64,000 nucleotides of DNA, from assembly GCF_001027285.1 (NCBI RefSeq), contig NZ_CP011509.1, positions 2,116,501 through 2,180,500 on the forward strand. Direction: 5' to 3'. How positions within the stretch are numbered: position 1 is the stretch's first letter; each line of letters opens with the position of its first letter. Shown here piece after piece: positions 17,012-25,903 of this stretch. The DNA is from Archangium gephyra. Lineage in GTDB: Bacteria > Myxococcota > Myxococcia > Myxococcales > Myxococcaceae. A program made the translations under genes and the position numbers. The notes under the pieces are model-generated. The model made no database searches, was not told the origin of the DNA, and worked only from the letters and a program-made list of their open reading frames with translations.

Positions 17012-17896
17012 ATGGCGACGACTCCTCGCATCAAGCAGGCGATCGTGTTTGGCCGGAATCCGCATCAGCCGGATACCTTCGACACGGAGGCCGAGGCGGC
17101 CGAGGCCCTGGGCATCGAGACCTTCCAGTTGGATCTGCACGCGCTGCTGGAAGGGAACACGGACCGGGCGCTCGCCGCGCTCCCCGAGCGGGGCCACCTG
17201 CGGCTGCTCTACCGGGGGTGGATGCTCACGGGGGAGGAGTACGAGACGTTGGACGAGGCGCTGGACGAGCGGGGCCACGCGCTGATGACGACGCCCTCGG
17301 AGTACGCGGCGGCCCACTACCTCCCGAACTGGTACCCGCGGCTGAAGGGATACACCGCCCGCTCCGTGTGGACCGAGGGCACGGATGCCTCGGAAGCGTG
17401 GGAGGCGGCGCAGGAGCTGGGCTCGCCGCCGTGGCTGGTGAAGGACCACGTGAAGTCGGCGAAGGAGCGCTGGGCGGAGGCGTGCTTCGTCCCGGCTGGC
17501 GCCACGCGAGAGGACTTCGAGCGGATCTGCGGGGCGCTGCTGGAGGAGCGCGGGGATCGCTTCGAGCGGGGATTCGTGGTCAGGCGCTTCCTGCCGTTGA
17601 AGGTGCGGGGGCGGACGCCGAGCGGGCCGGCGCACCTCGAGTTCCGGCTGTTCTTCGGGCGCGGGAGGCTGCTGGCGGCGGAGTCCTACGACGACTTCGA
17701 TGTCGACGTCCCGGACTTCTCGGCGTTCGAGCGGCTCGCACGGAAGATTGATGCGCGCTTCTTCACCATGGATGTCGCGATGCTCGAGGACGGCCGTTGG
17801 CTCGTGGTCGAGGTGAACGACGGAGGAGTGTCCGGGCTCCCGGCGAGCATCGACCCCCGCGAACTGTTCGCGGCGTTGCTGGGCGTGGAGCGCTGA
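17012..17896 (+). CDS. ATP-grasp domain protein (R2K-type)
   Basis: 294 residues. The C-terminal half looks like an ATP-grasp ligase domain: LVKDHVKSAKERW (about 142-155) as the lysine-bearing nucleotide strand, FVVRRFLPL (about 188-196), EFRLFF, and FFTMDVAMLEDGRWLVVEVNDGGVSGLP near the end with the acidic/Asn metal ligands E and N. It resembles the R2K group of RNA- or toxin-associated ATP-grasp proteins, which lack a defined substrate. Start ATG is preceded by GAGAGG; the frame is open further upstream but Arg/Pro-rich. Confidence 0.75.
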   Translation: MATTPRIKQAIVFGRNPHQPDTFDTEAEAAEALGIETFQLDLHALLEGNTDRALAALPERGHLRLLYRGWMLTGEEYETLDEALDERGHALMTTPSEYAAAHYLPNWYPRLKGYTARSVWTEGTDASEAWEAAQELGSPPWLVKDHVKSAKERWAEACFVPAGATREDFERICGALLEERGDRFERGFVVRRFLPLKVRGRTPSGPAHLEFRLFFGRGRLLAAESYDDFDVDVPDFSAFERLARKIDARFFTMDVAMLEDGRWLVVEVNDGGVSGLPASIDPRELFAALLGVER

Positions 17897-17997
17897 GTGG
17901 GGGGCCAGGGCTCACCTGGGGAGCGGCCAGGTAGAAAGGTGACAGAGGGCCGAGTGGAGATGGCGTTGGCCGGGCGAGGACGTTAAGGGAGAGCCCC

Positions 17998-18468
17998 ATG
18001 GAGCCCACCACCGACCTGGCCACCTGTCTGCTCTGTGGCGCTGGAGCCTCTCCCGCGCTGAACCTGCCGCGCTTCGCTGGCGCCTCGTGTCAGGCGTGTG
18101 CGCAGCGCGTGGGACACCTGCTGGTGCAGGAGCCCACGCTGCTGACGGACATCTGGCCGCTGCTCGCCGACGACGCGGAGCTGGAGGAGCCGGAGCCCAC
18201 GGTGCAGCGCGCGGATGGGAAGACAGTGGAGCTGCGCCAGGTCATCGCGGAGATGAAGCGCGAGCTGTCGGTCGAGGACCGCATGAAGCTCGCCGAGATG
18301 TACGGCGAGATCGGTCTCATCCGCGAGCAGCTCGAGGAGTGTGGCCGGGTGCTCGTCGCCGCGCCCGCCGCCGCGTTGGCGCAGCGCGCGCTCGACGTGC
18401 TCTTCTCCGCGGAGCTGTGCTCGCCCCGCGGGATCGAGGAGCTCCGCGGGCGCCTGTTCCCGGCCTGA
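17998..18468 (+). CDS. Hypothetical protein with N-terminal zinc-ribbon-like cysteines
   Basis: 156 residues. CxxC pairs at C10/C13 and C31/C34 suggest a zinc knuckle, followed by an acidic linker (about 60-72) and a predicted all-helical second half with many Glu, Leu and Arg. I do not recognise a family. Good coding character and an AGGGAGAG upstream of ATG support a real gene. It ends head-on against the lipoprotein gene on the other strand, so it is monocistronic. Confidence 0.72.
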   Translation: MEPTTDLATCLLCGAGASPALNLPRFAGASCQACAQRVGHLLVQEPTLLTDIWPLLADDAELEEPEPTVQRADGKTVELRQVIAEMKRELSVEDRMKLAEMYGEIGLIREQLEECGRVLVAAPAAALAQRALDVLFSAELCSPRGIEELRGRLFPA

Positions 18469-18488
18469 AGCGCGGCGCAACTCCGCTC

Positions 18489-19103
18489 TCAGCCGCGCAC
18501 CACGGCCACGGGCGTCAGGGCCGTGGGGCGCTTGTCCGGCGTGCACATGTCGCCGTCCGCCGGCCGCTTCCCGAAGAAGAGCTGGTTGCCCTCCACCTTC
18601 ACGATGTCGTGGTCCGTTCCGCACGCCGTCACCGGCCGCAGGAACACGCACCCCGTCGTGCTCGTCTCCTGCTCCTCGCCCACCTTCCACGTCCCCGTCC
18701 CGCACTTCGCCCCCTGGAACCAGTCCGCCACCGGCTGCACGTGCGCCGTCATGTAGTGCCGCGCGAAGCCGAAGTTCCCCTCCGTCGCCCCCTCCACCTT
18801 CTCCGAGTCCTTCAGCAGCGTGTACGGGCCCTCGAAGCGCGCGGTGAACAGCCGCGCCGTGCAGCCCTCGTCCCCGAACGTCTCGAACTTCAGCGACCAG
18901 TCTTTCTCCGTCAGGTCGAAGTTCCGCTTGAAGTACGTCTTCGAGCCGTCCGGGTTGGGCATCGACTCACACACCGCGCTCGTCCACGCACCCGTCAGCT
19001 CGTTCGTCTTCACGCGCGTGCCCGAGGCACCTCCCGAGGTGGCACAGCCGGCCGCGAGGCCCAGGGTGGCAACGGTCAGCGCGAGGCGGTTCATCGTCTT
19101 CAT
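18489..19103 (-). CDS. Lipoprotein with an APCDD1-like domain
   Basis: 204 residues with a clear lipobox (GLAAGC, Cys 20). The mature part begins LTGAWTSAVCES and has six further cysteines spread as pairs; GDEGCTARLFTARFEGPYTLL resembles repeats of the APCDD1 domain (first described in animal Wnt inhibitors, later seen in bacterial lipoproteins). That resemblance is from memory and moderate. It is divergent from the LysR regulator gene 113 bases away and could be a target of it. Confidence 0.7.
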   Translation of the reverse strand: MKTMNRLALTVATLGLAAGCATSGGASGTRVKTNELTGAWTSAVCESMPNPDGSKTYFKRNFDLTEKDWSLKFETFGDEGCTARLFTARFEGPYTLLKDSEKVEGATEGNFGFARHYMTAHVQPVADWFQGAKCGTGTWKVGEEQETSTTGCVFLRPVTACGTDHDIVKVEGNQLFFGKRPADGDMCTPDKRPTALTPVAVVRG

Positions 19104-19216
19104 GGTCTGCTCCAGAGGTGGGGCTCCGGCCGCTTCGTGCGGCCCGGGCGAGCCAACAAATGCCCCGGAAGCACCCCTTGCGAAAACGCTGGAGATTGCA
19201 GGGGGGGCATGCGAAT

Positions 19217-20158
19217 TTGCAGGGTGTGCCGGACTGGAATGATCTCCGCTACTTCCTCGCCATCGCGCGGGAGGGGACGCTCGCCGGGGCCGCGCGGGGC
19301 CTGGAGGTGGATGCCTCCACCGTGGGCCGGCGGCTCGCGGCGCTCGAGGAGGAGCTGGGCTCGAAGCTCTTCGATCGCACGCCCGCGGGGCTGGTGCTGA
19401 CGGACGCGGGGCGGGGCATCCACTCGGCGGTGGAGCAGATGGAGGCGGCGGCGCTCGCGGTGGAGCGCCGGGCCAGTGGCGAGGACGCGCGCCTGGAGGG
19501 CGTGGTGCGCATCACCCTCACCGAGGCCTTCGCCGTGGACATCGTCCTGCCGCGCTTCGCTCCCTTCCGCGAGCGCCACCCCGGCATCGAGGTGCAGTTC
19601 CTCACCGACTACGGCGCACTGGACCTGGCCCGGCGCGAGGCGGACCTCGCCATCCGTCTCACCCGGCCCCAGGGGGACACGCTGCTGGCGCGCAAGGTGG
19701 GGGAGATCGCCATCGCCCCCTATGCCTCCGAGGCGTACCTGGAGCGGCGCGGTGCACCGGAGCCGGCGCGGGGCTTCGCCGGCCATGACGTCATCGGCTA
19801 CGCGGACGCCGCGGCGAAGTGGCCCGAGGCCCGCTGGCTGGCCGAGGCCGCTTCGGGCGCCCGGGTGTCGGTGCGCTGCAACTCACTGCTGTCGGTGGTG
19901 GCGGCCACCGTCGCGGGCATGGGCGTGGGGGTGATGCCGTGCCTGTGTGGGGACCGGGAGCCGGGGCTGCGGCGCGTGGCGCCCCTGGTGGCCTCGCTGC
20001 GCCGTGACATCTGGCTGGTGGTCCACCCGGATTTGCAGCACAACGCGCGTGTGCGCGCCACCCTCCACTTCCTCACCGAGCTCATCCATCGCGAGCGCCC
20101 CCTGCTGTCCGGCGAGGGCCGCCCCGCCGTGCGTTCCTCCGGGAGGCGTTCCTCGTGA
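19217..20158 (+). CDS. LysR-family transcriptional regulator
   Basis: About 313 residues. The N-terminal winged helix is typical (LRYFLAIAREGTLAGAARGL, then STVGRRLAALEEELGSKLFDRT) followed by a LysR substrate-binding domain. The effector pocket residues are not diagnostic. Start choice: TTG at 19217 sits nine bases after a G-rich Shine-Dalgarno (19198-19207); GTG at 19226 is in frame but only one base from AGGG. It is divergent from the lipoprotein gene and overlaps the AEC transporter start by four bases (GTGA), so it probably controls one or both. Confidence 0.9.
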   Translation: MQGVPDWNDLRYFLAIAREGTLAGAARGLEVDASTVGRRLAALEEELGSKLFDRTPAGLVLTDAGRGIHSAVEQMEAAALAVERRASGEDARLEGVVRITLTEAFAVDIVLPRFAPFRERHPGIEVQFLTDYGALDLARREADLAIRLTRPQGDTLLARKVGEIAIAPYASEAYLERRGAPEPARGFAGHDVIGYADAAAKWPEARWLAEAASGARVSVRCNSLLSVVAATVAGMGVGVMPCLCGDREPGLRRVAPLVASLRRDIWLVVHPDLQHNARVRATLHFLTELIHRERPLLSGEGRPAVRSSGRRSS

Positions 20159-21057
20159 GCCAGTTCGTCGGTCTGCTGGCCGCCAGCCTCCTCCTTGGTG
20201 CCTTCGCCCGGCGCAGTGGCCGCTTCCCGGAGCAGACGGCGCTGGTCCTCAACGCCTTCGTGCTCAACATCGCGCTGCCCGCGCTGGTGCTGCGCGCGGT
20301 GCATCGCCTCACGCTCGCCCCCGAGCTGCTCGCCGCCGCCGCCACGCCCTGGCTCGTCTTCGGCGGCTCGTGGCTCTTCTTCCGCGCACTGGGCCCGCGG
20401 CTGGGCTTTCCGCCCGGCACCGTGGCGGCGCTCGTCCTCACCGGCGGGCTGAGTAACACCGCCTTCGTGGGCCTGCCCCTCATCGAGGGCCTCATGGGCC
20501 GCGACGCGCTGCAGGTGGCCGTCGTCGTGGATCAGCTCGGCTCGTTCCTGGTGCTGGGTACGGTGGCCACTCTCTTCGCCACGCACGCCGCCGCCAGGGA
20601 CACCCGCACCGGGGCGCTGCTCAAGAAGGTGGCGGGCTTTCCGCCCTTGCTCGCCCTGGTGACCGCGTTCCTCTTGCACCCGTGGGACTGGCCCGCGGCC
20701 GTGGACGTGGTGCTCGGCCGGCTGGGAGACCTGCTCACCCCGCTGGCGCTCTTCTCCGTGGGTTTCCAGTTGCGGCCCTCGGGCGTGAAGGGCCGGATGC
20801 GCGCGCTCGCGCTGGGGCTCGGTTACAAGCTGGCGCTGGCGCCGCTCGCCATCGCGCTCCTGCTGCTGCTGCTGCCCGGCATGGGCCGGCTCACCTTCGA
20901 GGTGTCCGTTCTCCAGGCCGCCATGGCTCCCATGGTCACCGCCGCCATCCTGGCCGCGGACAATGGGCTGGACCCTGAACTCTCCGCCCTCATGGTGGGG
21001 CTGGGCATTCCACTCTCGTTCGCCACGGTGCCCTTCGTCCTGTGGCTCCTGCACTGA
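20155..21057 (+). CDS. AEC-family permease (auxin efflux carrier/malonate-type)
   Basis: 300 residues, almost entirely hydrophobic with about ten TM helices arranged as two five-helix halves. Helix-breaking segments NIALPALVLRAV (about 39-50) and the Asn/Pro-containing GGLSNTAFVGLPLI (about 97-110) are typical of AEC carriers; the C-terminal half has QAAMAPMVTAAILA. It presumably moves a small organic acid or amino acid across the inner membrane. Start GTG overlaps the LysR stop, so the pair forms an operon. Confidence 0.88.
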   Translation: MSQFVGLLAASLLLGAFARRSGRFPEQTALVLNAFVLNIALPALVLRAVHRLTLAPELLAAAATPWLVFGGSWLFFRALGPRLGFPPGTVAALVLTGGLSNTAFVGLPLIEGLMGRDALQVAVVVDQLGSFLVLGTVATLFATHAAARDTRTGALLKKVAGFPPLLALVTAFLLHPWDWPAAVDVVLGRLGDLLTPLALFSVGFQLRPSGVKGRMRALALGLGYKLALAPLAIALLLLLLPGMGRLTFEVSVLQAAMAPMVTAAILAADNGLDPELSALMVGLGIPLSFATVPFVLWLLH

Positions 21058-21069
21058 GAGCGTGGGGGA

Positions 21070-21285
21070 CTACGCGAAGGCCTGCGTGGCGTAGGCGATC
21101 TCCAGGCCCTCCTTGCGCATGCGCAGCCGCGTGCGCGACAGCCAGTGGCAGTGCGGGCAGTAGCTGTGCGCGCCGTTTCCCGGCGTGCTGCGGATGGTCA
21201 CCGCGCCGCCGCACAGCATGCAGCCATCGGGAAGGGTGAACTCCGAGACAGCCTCACCCGTGTTCTTCTCAGTGATTCCGGTCAT
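21070..21285 (-). CDS. Small zinc-ribbon protein
   Basis: 71 residues with C22-x-x-C25 (CMLC) and C43-x-x-C46 (CPHC), a classic four-cysteine zinc ribbon, and a basic C-terminal third. The start ATG at 21285 has AAAGG upstream; the frame extends 20 codons further to 21345 without coding character. The family is not recognised. It ends 12 bases past the AEC transporter stop on the opposite strand. Confidence 0.72.
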   Translation of the reverse strand: MTGITEKNTGEAVSEFTLPDGCMLCGGAVTIRSTPGNGAHSYCPHCHWLSRTRLRMRKEGLEIAYATQAFA

Positions 21286-21491
21286 GCCTTTCACGTAACG
21301 CAGCAATCGGCGGCCACAAGCCGCCGGGCCGCGATTTCCGGACACCCTTGGTGGGCAGGCAGGCGGTCCTGTAGCACCTACCGTCCCCCGGCTCCCTGTT
21401 CACGGCCGCACACCGCAACCCGGCGGACACAGGCGCTCGGCTTGGCACGCCGCTTCCAAGAGAAGGGCGTTCTTGAGGGGGGAGGGTGGGC

Positions 21492-21719
21492 ATGGAGATT
21501 GCGCGAGTCGCGCTTCGCCGGCGTGGGAAGGGGTGGGGGGTGGAGGTGACCCTCGAGGGGGGTGGTGTGCGGCGCTATCGCTACGGCACCGAGGCCCAGG
21601 CGCGCTACTTCGCCGCGGTGTTCGAGCTGGGACCGCGCTGGCTGCCGCCGGTGTCGCGGCGGCGGCGCTCCCGGGCCGGGGCCTCCTCCGCCGGGCGGGC
21701 GGCGAGCGGGGCCACGTAG
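21492..21719 (+). CDS. Small hypothetical protein
   Basis: 75 residues: an N-terminal strand-rich part (MEIARVALRRRGKGWGVEV, then YRYGTEAQARYFAAVFEL) and a basic Arg/Ser/Ala tail. GGGGGGAGGG lies just before the ATG and there is no competing ORF on the other strand with better features. No family recognised. Given its size and the high GC content, it could still be chance. Confidence 0.55.
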   Translation: MEIARVALRRRGKGWGVEVTLEGGGVRRYRYGTEAQARYFAAVFELGPRWLPPVSRRRRSRAGASSAGRAASGAT

Positions 21720-21795
21720 GACCAGGGGGCCCGGGCATTCCCGGGCCTCCGTGGGGGTTCCGGAGAGGCCGCTCACCTGCTAGGAGTCACGCCTC

Positions 21796-22080
21796 ATGAG
21801 CAAGAGCAACTACACCCCCCGCCCGAACCGCGAGCCCATCACCCGTGAGACGGACCCGGCCGGCCGCTGGTCCGCGCAGTTCCCGGACATGATTGGTTAC
21901 AAGAACCAGGGCGGCGGCAAGGTGCCCGCGGACTACGGGTGGAACACCAACCCCAAGCAGTGGCAGGAGGAGATGACGCCGGAGACGCTCGCCACCGAGT
22001 ACCGCAACCTGGTGGTTCCGCGGCTCCCCGTGCCGGCCGCCGCCGCGCTGCCCGAGGGCGCCAAGCCCGAGTCCAAGTAG
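21796..22080 (+). CDS. Small hypothetical protein
   Basis: 94 residues, soluble, rich in Pro, Asn, Glu and Lys, beginning MSKSNYTPRPNREPITRE and ending in a Pro/Ala/Lys tail. AGGAG stands 10-12 bases before ATG. Codon usage fits real genes here (GC at third positions while residues such as Lys, Asn and Tyr are common, unlike shadow frames). Function unknown; it is probably a small soluble conserved protein. Confidence 0.7.
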   Translation: MSKSNYTPRPNREPITRETDPAGRWSAQFPDMIGYKNQGGGKVPADYGWNTNPKQWQEEMTPETLATEYRNLVVPRLPVPAAAALPEGAKPESK

Positions 22081-22093
22081 TCTCCAGGCCGCC

Positions 22094-23281
22094 TCAGGTG
22101 AAGGGCAGGGCCGCGAGACGCTCCCGGAACACCTCCAGCGTCTCGCGCAGCTCCGCTTCATCGAAGGACTGCTCCAGGCTCACGCGCACCTTGCGCAGGA
22201 AGGCGTCGAACACCGGCGCCCGGCCGTAGAGCGCTCCCGCGACCTCCACCGCCTCCCGGATGACGCGCTCGGCGCCCGGTGAGCTCAGGAACAGGTGCAT
22301 CGAGGCCTGCTCCAGCCGGGCCCCGCACGCCGCCCACACCGCCCGATCGTGCGCCGTCAGCGTGCGCTGCGTCAGCTCCGCGCCCACCCGCCCCAGCTCT
22401 CCGAGGAAGGGCTCCACGAGTGTCCGCAGCTCCTCCGCGGTCAGCTCCGGCAGGGAGGCCAGCGCGCGCAGCCGCTCGCGCAGCTCCACCACCAGGCGCT
22501 TGTCGCGCGTCTTCATCGTCAGCGAGGCGTTCATCCCCGCGAAGGCCGCCAGCATCTCCTCCAGCCGCCGCGCCAGCCCCGGCCCCTCCTTCGAGAGCAT
22601 GGCCGCCGCCTTCTCCAGCCGGGATTGCAGCGAGCGCCGCAGCTCCGCCACCGCGCCGCGCAGCACCGCCGCCGCCGCCACCTGGCCCTGGTAGCCCGGC
22701 ACCACGTCCTCGCGCCGCACGTCCGCGAAGGCCGCCGCCGTGAGGTACACGAGGTCCCCCATCTGCGCGCGGAAGTCCGCGCGGAACGACTGCAGCTCCG
22801 CCATCAGCGCCCAGCGGTCGCTCACCACCTCGGGCCGCCGCACCCGCTGGCCCAGGTCCGCCACGCGCCGGGAGAGCCGCCCCGCGCACGCGCCCAGCAC
22901 CACCTCCACCTCCCGCGACAGCCGCTCGTCCACGCCCGCCGGTGGGGGCTCCCACGCACCCTCGCGCGCGGCCTCCGCCGAGGAGGGGAAGGCCTCGTGG
23001 ATGGCCGACACCAGGGCATTCACGTCCATCAGGGTGTCGCGGATGGCCGGGGCCATCGTCTCCCACAGCGACAGGTCCGCCCCCGCGCTCTCCTCCAGGG
23101 CGGTGGGCTCGTACTTGACGATGTTGAGGTGCCCCAGCCGGTCGATGGCCAGCGCCGCGGCCCGGTACACGCGCTCCAGCCGCGAGGCCAGCTCCCGGTG
23201 GGTGAGCTCCTCGAGCAGCGTCTTCAGCCGGGGAGGCAGCGTGTCCTGCGGGGCGCGGGGCTTCTTCTCCGGAGGCGGCAT
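22094..23281 (-). CDS. Unknown helical protein, last gene of the Lrp operon
   Basis: 395 residues, predicted almost entirely alpha-helical, no signal peptide or TM segment, with many Arg/Glu/Ala/Leu heptads and few cysteines. I recognise no family motif. It starts ten bases after the stop of the ATP-grasp ligase and ends the four-gene operon lrp-aminotransferase-ATP-grasp-this gene, so a role linked to that pathway is likely. The N-terminal 20 residues are Pro/Lys-rich. Confidence 0.78.
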   Translation of the reverse strand: MPPPEKKPRAPQDTLPPRLKTLLEELTHRELASRLERVYRAAALAIDRLGHLNIVKYEPTALEESAGADLSLWETMAPAIRDTLMDVNALVSAIHEAFPSSAEAAREGAWEPPPAGVDERLSREVEVVLGACAGRLSRRVADLGQRVRRPEVVSDRWALMAELQSFRADFRAQMGDLVYLTAAAFADVRREDVVPGYQGQVAAAAVLRGAVAELRRSLQSRLEKAAAMLSKEGPGLARRLEEMLAAFAGMNASLTMKTRDKRLVVELRERLRALASLPELTAEELRTLVEPFLGELGRVGAELTQRTLTAHDRAVWAACGARLEQASMHLFLSSPGAERVIREAVEVAGALYGRAPVFDAFLRKVRVSLEQSFDEAELRETLEVFRERLAALPFT

Positions 23282-23290
23282 GGAAGCAGG

Positions 23291-24181
23291 CTAAGCCATC
23301 CCACGGGCCTTGTGGACAATCGCGTCCGCCAGCCGCTCCACCGCCCGGGGCCCTCCCTGCCTCAGGAAGAGGTTGGGCTCGGTGATCTCCAGCTCCATCA
23401 GCAGCAGCCCCCCGTGCGCGTCCCGCGCCACGTCCACCCGGGCGTAGAGCAGCTCGAAGCCGGTGGCGGCGAGCACCTGGCGGGCGAAGGCGCGCTCGTC
23501 CTCGGAGGAGGGGGCGGGCTCGGCGGCGGTGGCGTCGTAGCCCGGGTTGCCCGAGAGGGCCGGCGGACGCTTGATGGCGTGGGTGTGCTCGCCGCCCAGG
23601 AAGAGGATGGAGCGCTCACCATGGCTCTCCACCGAGGGCAGGTAGGGCTGCACCATCATGTCCTTGTGCGGGAGCACACGCTCCACCAGGGCCTGGGCGG
23701 CGGGGAGCTCCTCGGGCCTCCGGACGCGCAGTGTGTCCCGCGCGCCCGCGGACACCGCCGGCTTCACCACCGCGTCATTCCAGCCGCGCGCCGCGAGCAA
23801 CGCCTTCACGTCCGCCCGCGAGCCACGCTCCAGCCAGGCGGTGGGCACGGTGGCGATGCCGCGCGCCGCGAGCTCGCGCAGGTAGCCCTTGTGCGTGTTC
23901 CAGCGGAGCACCTCGGGCGGATTCCACAGCGGGCAGTGGGCCCCGGCGCGGTCGGCCCAGGCCACGAACTCCTCCCGGCGCGCGTCCGAGTCCCAGGCGG
24001 TGCGGATGAGCGCGAGCCGGAAGCGGCTCCAGTCCACGGCCGGGTCATCCCAGATGACGGGCCCGGCCTTCAGGCCCCTCGCGGCGAGGGCCTGGGCGAG
24101 CAGCTGCTCATCCGGCAGGCACTCGGGGAAGGTGGACGCGGTGACGAGGGCGATGTCGTAGGCGTTCTCTTTCACGGACAT
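23291..24181 (-). CDS. ATP-grasp ligase (RimK/DcsG-like)
   Basis: 296 residues. The N-terminal domain begins IALVTASTFPECLPDE; the ATP-grasp core shows DAVVKPAVSAGARDTLRV (about 135-152) with the nucleotide lysine, MMVQPYLPSV (about 174-183), SILFLGGEHTHAIKR, and at the end LMELEITEPNLFLR with the paired acidic and Asn magnesium ligands. The layout resembles the DcsG cyclo-ligase of D-cycloserine synthesis and glutathione-synthase-type ligases that join carboxylates to amines. It lies between an aminotransferase (16 bases upstream) and an unknown gene, which suggests an amino-acid-derived product. Substrate unknown. Confidence 0.85.
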   Translation of the reverse strand: MSVKENAYDIALVTASTFPECLPDEQLLAQALAARGLKAGPVIWDDPAVDWSRFRLALIRTAWDSDARREEFVAWADRAGAHCPLWNPPEVLRWNTHKGYLRELAARGIATVPTAWLERGSRADVKALLAARGWNDAVVKPAVSAGARDTLRVRRPEELPAAQALVERVLPHKDMMVQPYLPSVESHGERSILFLGGEHTHAIKRPPALSGNPGYDATAAEPAPSSEDERAFARQVLAATGFELLYARVDVARDAHGGLLLMELEITEPNLFLRQGGPRAVERLADAIVHKARGMA

Positions 24182-24197
24182 GGCCGTGAGAGATACC

Positions 24198-25415
24198 TCA
24201 ACTCCGGGCGGTGGCGATGACCGCGCCGAGCCGGCGCATGCCTTCCTCGATGAGCTCCGGCGGACGGTTGGAGAAGTTCAGCCGCATGAACTCCGTGCGC
24301 GGCTCTCCGGCGAAGAAGGAGGCACCGGGCACGAAGGCGACGCGCTTCTCGAGCGCCTGCGGGAAGAGGGCGTCCGCGCTCATGCCCCGCGGCAGCTCCA
24401 CCCACAGGAACATGCCGCCATCCGGCTCCGTCCACCGGGTGCCCTCGGGCATGTGCTTCTCCAGCGAGGCGAGCATCACCTGGCACCGGTGACCGTAGAC
24501 GGCGCGCAGCTTCTCCAGGTTGGCGTTGTAGTCGAAGCGCGACAGGAGCCGCGCGGTGGCGCGCTGCGTGACGGTGGCGGTGTGCAGGTCCGTCGACTGC
24601 TTGAGGACGGTGAGCCCGCGGATGATCTCGCGCGGGCCCACGGCCCAGCCGATGCGCAGCCCGGGGGCCAGCGTCTTGGAGAACGTCCCCAGGTTGACGA
24701 CCACGCCCTCGGTGTCCAGCGAGGCCAGCGACGGCAGGTGCTCGCCCCGGAAGCGCAGCTCGCCGTACGGGTTGTCCTCGAGGATGAGGATGCGGTGGCG
24801 CTGGGCGAAGCGCACGAGCGCGTGCCGGCGCTCCAGCGACAGCGTGGTGCCCTTGGGATTCTGGAAGTTGGGGACCAGGTAGATGAGCTTGGGCTTGCGG
24901 CTGACGCTGTGCAGCAGCCCCTCCAGCTCGTCCACGCGCATGCCGTCCTGGTCGCTGCCCACGACGGAGTAGGAGACCTCGTACCCGCTGAACGTCTGCA
25001 GCGCGGCGAGGTAGCTGGGATTCTCCACCACCACCACGTCACCCGGGTCGAGCATCACCTTGGCCACCAGGTCGATGCCCTGCTGGGAGCCGCTGGTGAT
25101 GAGCACCTGGTCCGTCGTCGCGTGCAGGCCCTGCTCGCCCAGGTGCGAGCAGATCCACTCGCGCAGCGGCCCGTAGCCCTCGGTGGTGCTGTACTGGAGC
25201 GCGGCGGGGCCCTCCTCGGCGAAGACCTCGGCGTGCGCCTGGGCGATGGCCTCCACCGGGAAGAGCTCGGGCGCTGGCAGCCCGCCCGCGAAGGAGAGCA
25301 CGTCCGGACGCTCGGCCACCTTGAGGATCTCCCTCACGGCGGAGGCCTTGACCCGCGACATGCGCTGGGCCAGCTGGAACGGCGGAGGAGCGATAATAGG
25401 GGTGGCCGCGGTCAT
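24198..25415 (-). CDS. PLP-dependent aminotransferase, 2-aminoadipate/LysN-like
   Basis: 405 residues of the class I/II aminotransferase fold in the MocR/LysN/kynurenine aminotransferase II branch: ISFAGGLPAPELFP-type opening (here LSFAGGLPAPELFP, 40-53), YSTTEGYGPLRE (75-86), PNFQNPKGTTLS (182-193), EDNPYGELRF (213-222) and FSKTLAPGLRIGW with PLP lysine K247. It would transfer amino groups from aromatic, branched-chain or 2-aminoadipate donors to 2-oxoglutarate. The start lies two bases after the stop of the Lrp gene, so both are cotranscribed and the regulator probably senses its amino acid. Confidence 0.9.
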   Translation of the reverse strand: MTAATPIIAPPPFQLAQRMSRVKASAVREILKVAERPDVLSFAGGLPAPELFPVEAIAQAHAEVFAEEGPAALQYSTTEGYGPLREWICSHLGEQGLHATTDQVLITSGSQQGIDLVAKVMLDPGDVVVVENPSYLAALQTFSGYEVSYSVVGSDQDGMRVDELEGLLHSVSRKPKLIYLVPNFQNPKGTTLSLERRHALVRFAQRHRILILEDNPYGELRFRGEHLPSLASLDTEGVVVNLGTFSKTLAPGLRIGWAVGPREIIRGLTVLKQSTDLHTATVTQRATARLLSRFDYNANLEKLRAVYGHRCQVMLASLEKHMPEGTRWTEPDGGMFLWVELPRGMSADALFPQALEKRVAFVPGASFFAGEPRTEFMRLNFSNRPPELIEEGMRRLGAVIATARS

Positions 25416-25417
25416 GG

Positions 25418-25888
25418 TCAGGCTCCTTTCAGCTCTTCGGGGGAGACGTGGATGTACGTCTCCTCCTTGATGGATGTCAGAACGATGGTGGTGTGCGTAC
25501 GTGTGACGCCGGAGATGGTCCGCAGCGTCTCCACGAGCAGGGTGTCGAGCGTCTTCGTGTTCCGCGTGCGCACCTTGAGGATGTACGAGTCCTGACCGGC
25601 GACGCGGTGGGCCTCGAGCACCTCGGGCATGGCCAGCACCTTGCGGGCGAACCCCTCGAAGTACTTGGGGTGCTCGATGCTCACGCCGATGAAGGCGGTG
25701 ATGTCCTTGCCCAGCTTCGACGCGTCCACGCGCGCCGTGTAGCCCGTGATGATGCCCCGCTCCTCGAGCTTGCGGATGCGCTCGGCCACCGCCGGCTGGG
25801 ACAGGCCCACGGACCGGGACAGCTCCAGCTGCGTGGCTCGCCCATCGCGCTGCAGCAGATCGACGATGCGGTGGTCCAGTTCATCCAT
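25418..25888 (-). CDS. Lrp/AsnC-family transcriptional regulator
   Basis: 156 residues. N-terminal winged helix-turn-helix (LDHRIVDLLQRDGRATQLEL, then SQPAVAERIRKLEERGIITGY) and a C-terminal RAM ligand-binding domain ending around HTTIVLTSIKEE. Typical length. Members bind amino acids and often autoregulate. ATG at 25888 begins MDELDHRIV as the family expects; the open frame to 26056 is not coding-like. An AT-rich palindromic stretch just upstream is a likely operator. First gene of a four-gene operon. Confidence 0.92.
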   Translation of the reverse strand: MDELDHRIVDLLQRDGRATQLELSRSVGLSQPAVAERIRKLEERGIITGYTARVDASKLGKDITAFIGVSIEHPKYFEGFARKVLAMPEVLEAHRVAGQDSYILKVRTRNTKTLDTLLVETLRTISGVTRTHTTIVLTSIKEETYIHVSPEELKGA

Positions 25889-25903
25889 GACGGGGGCAGT
25901 GAC

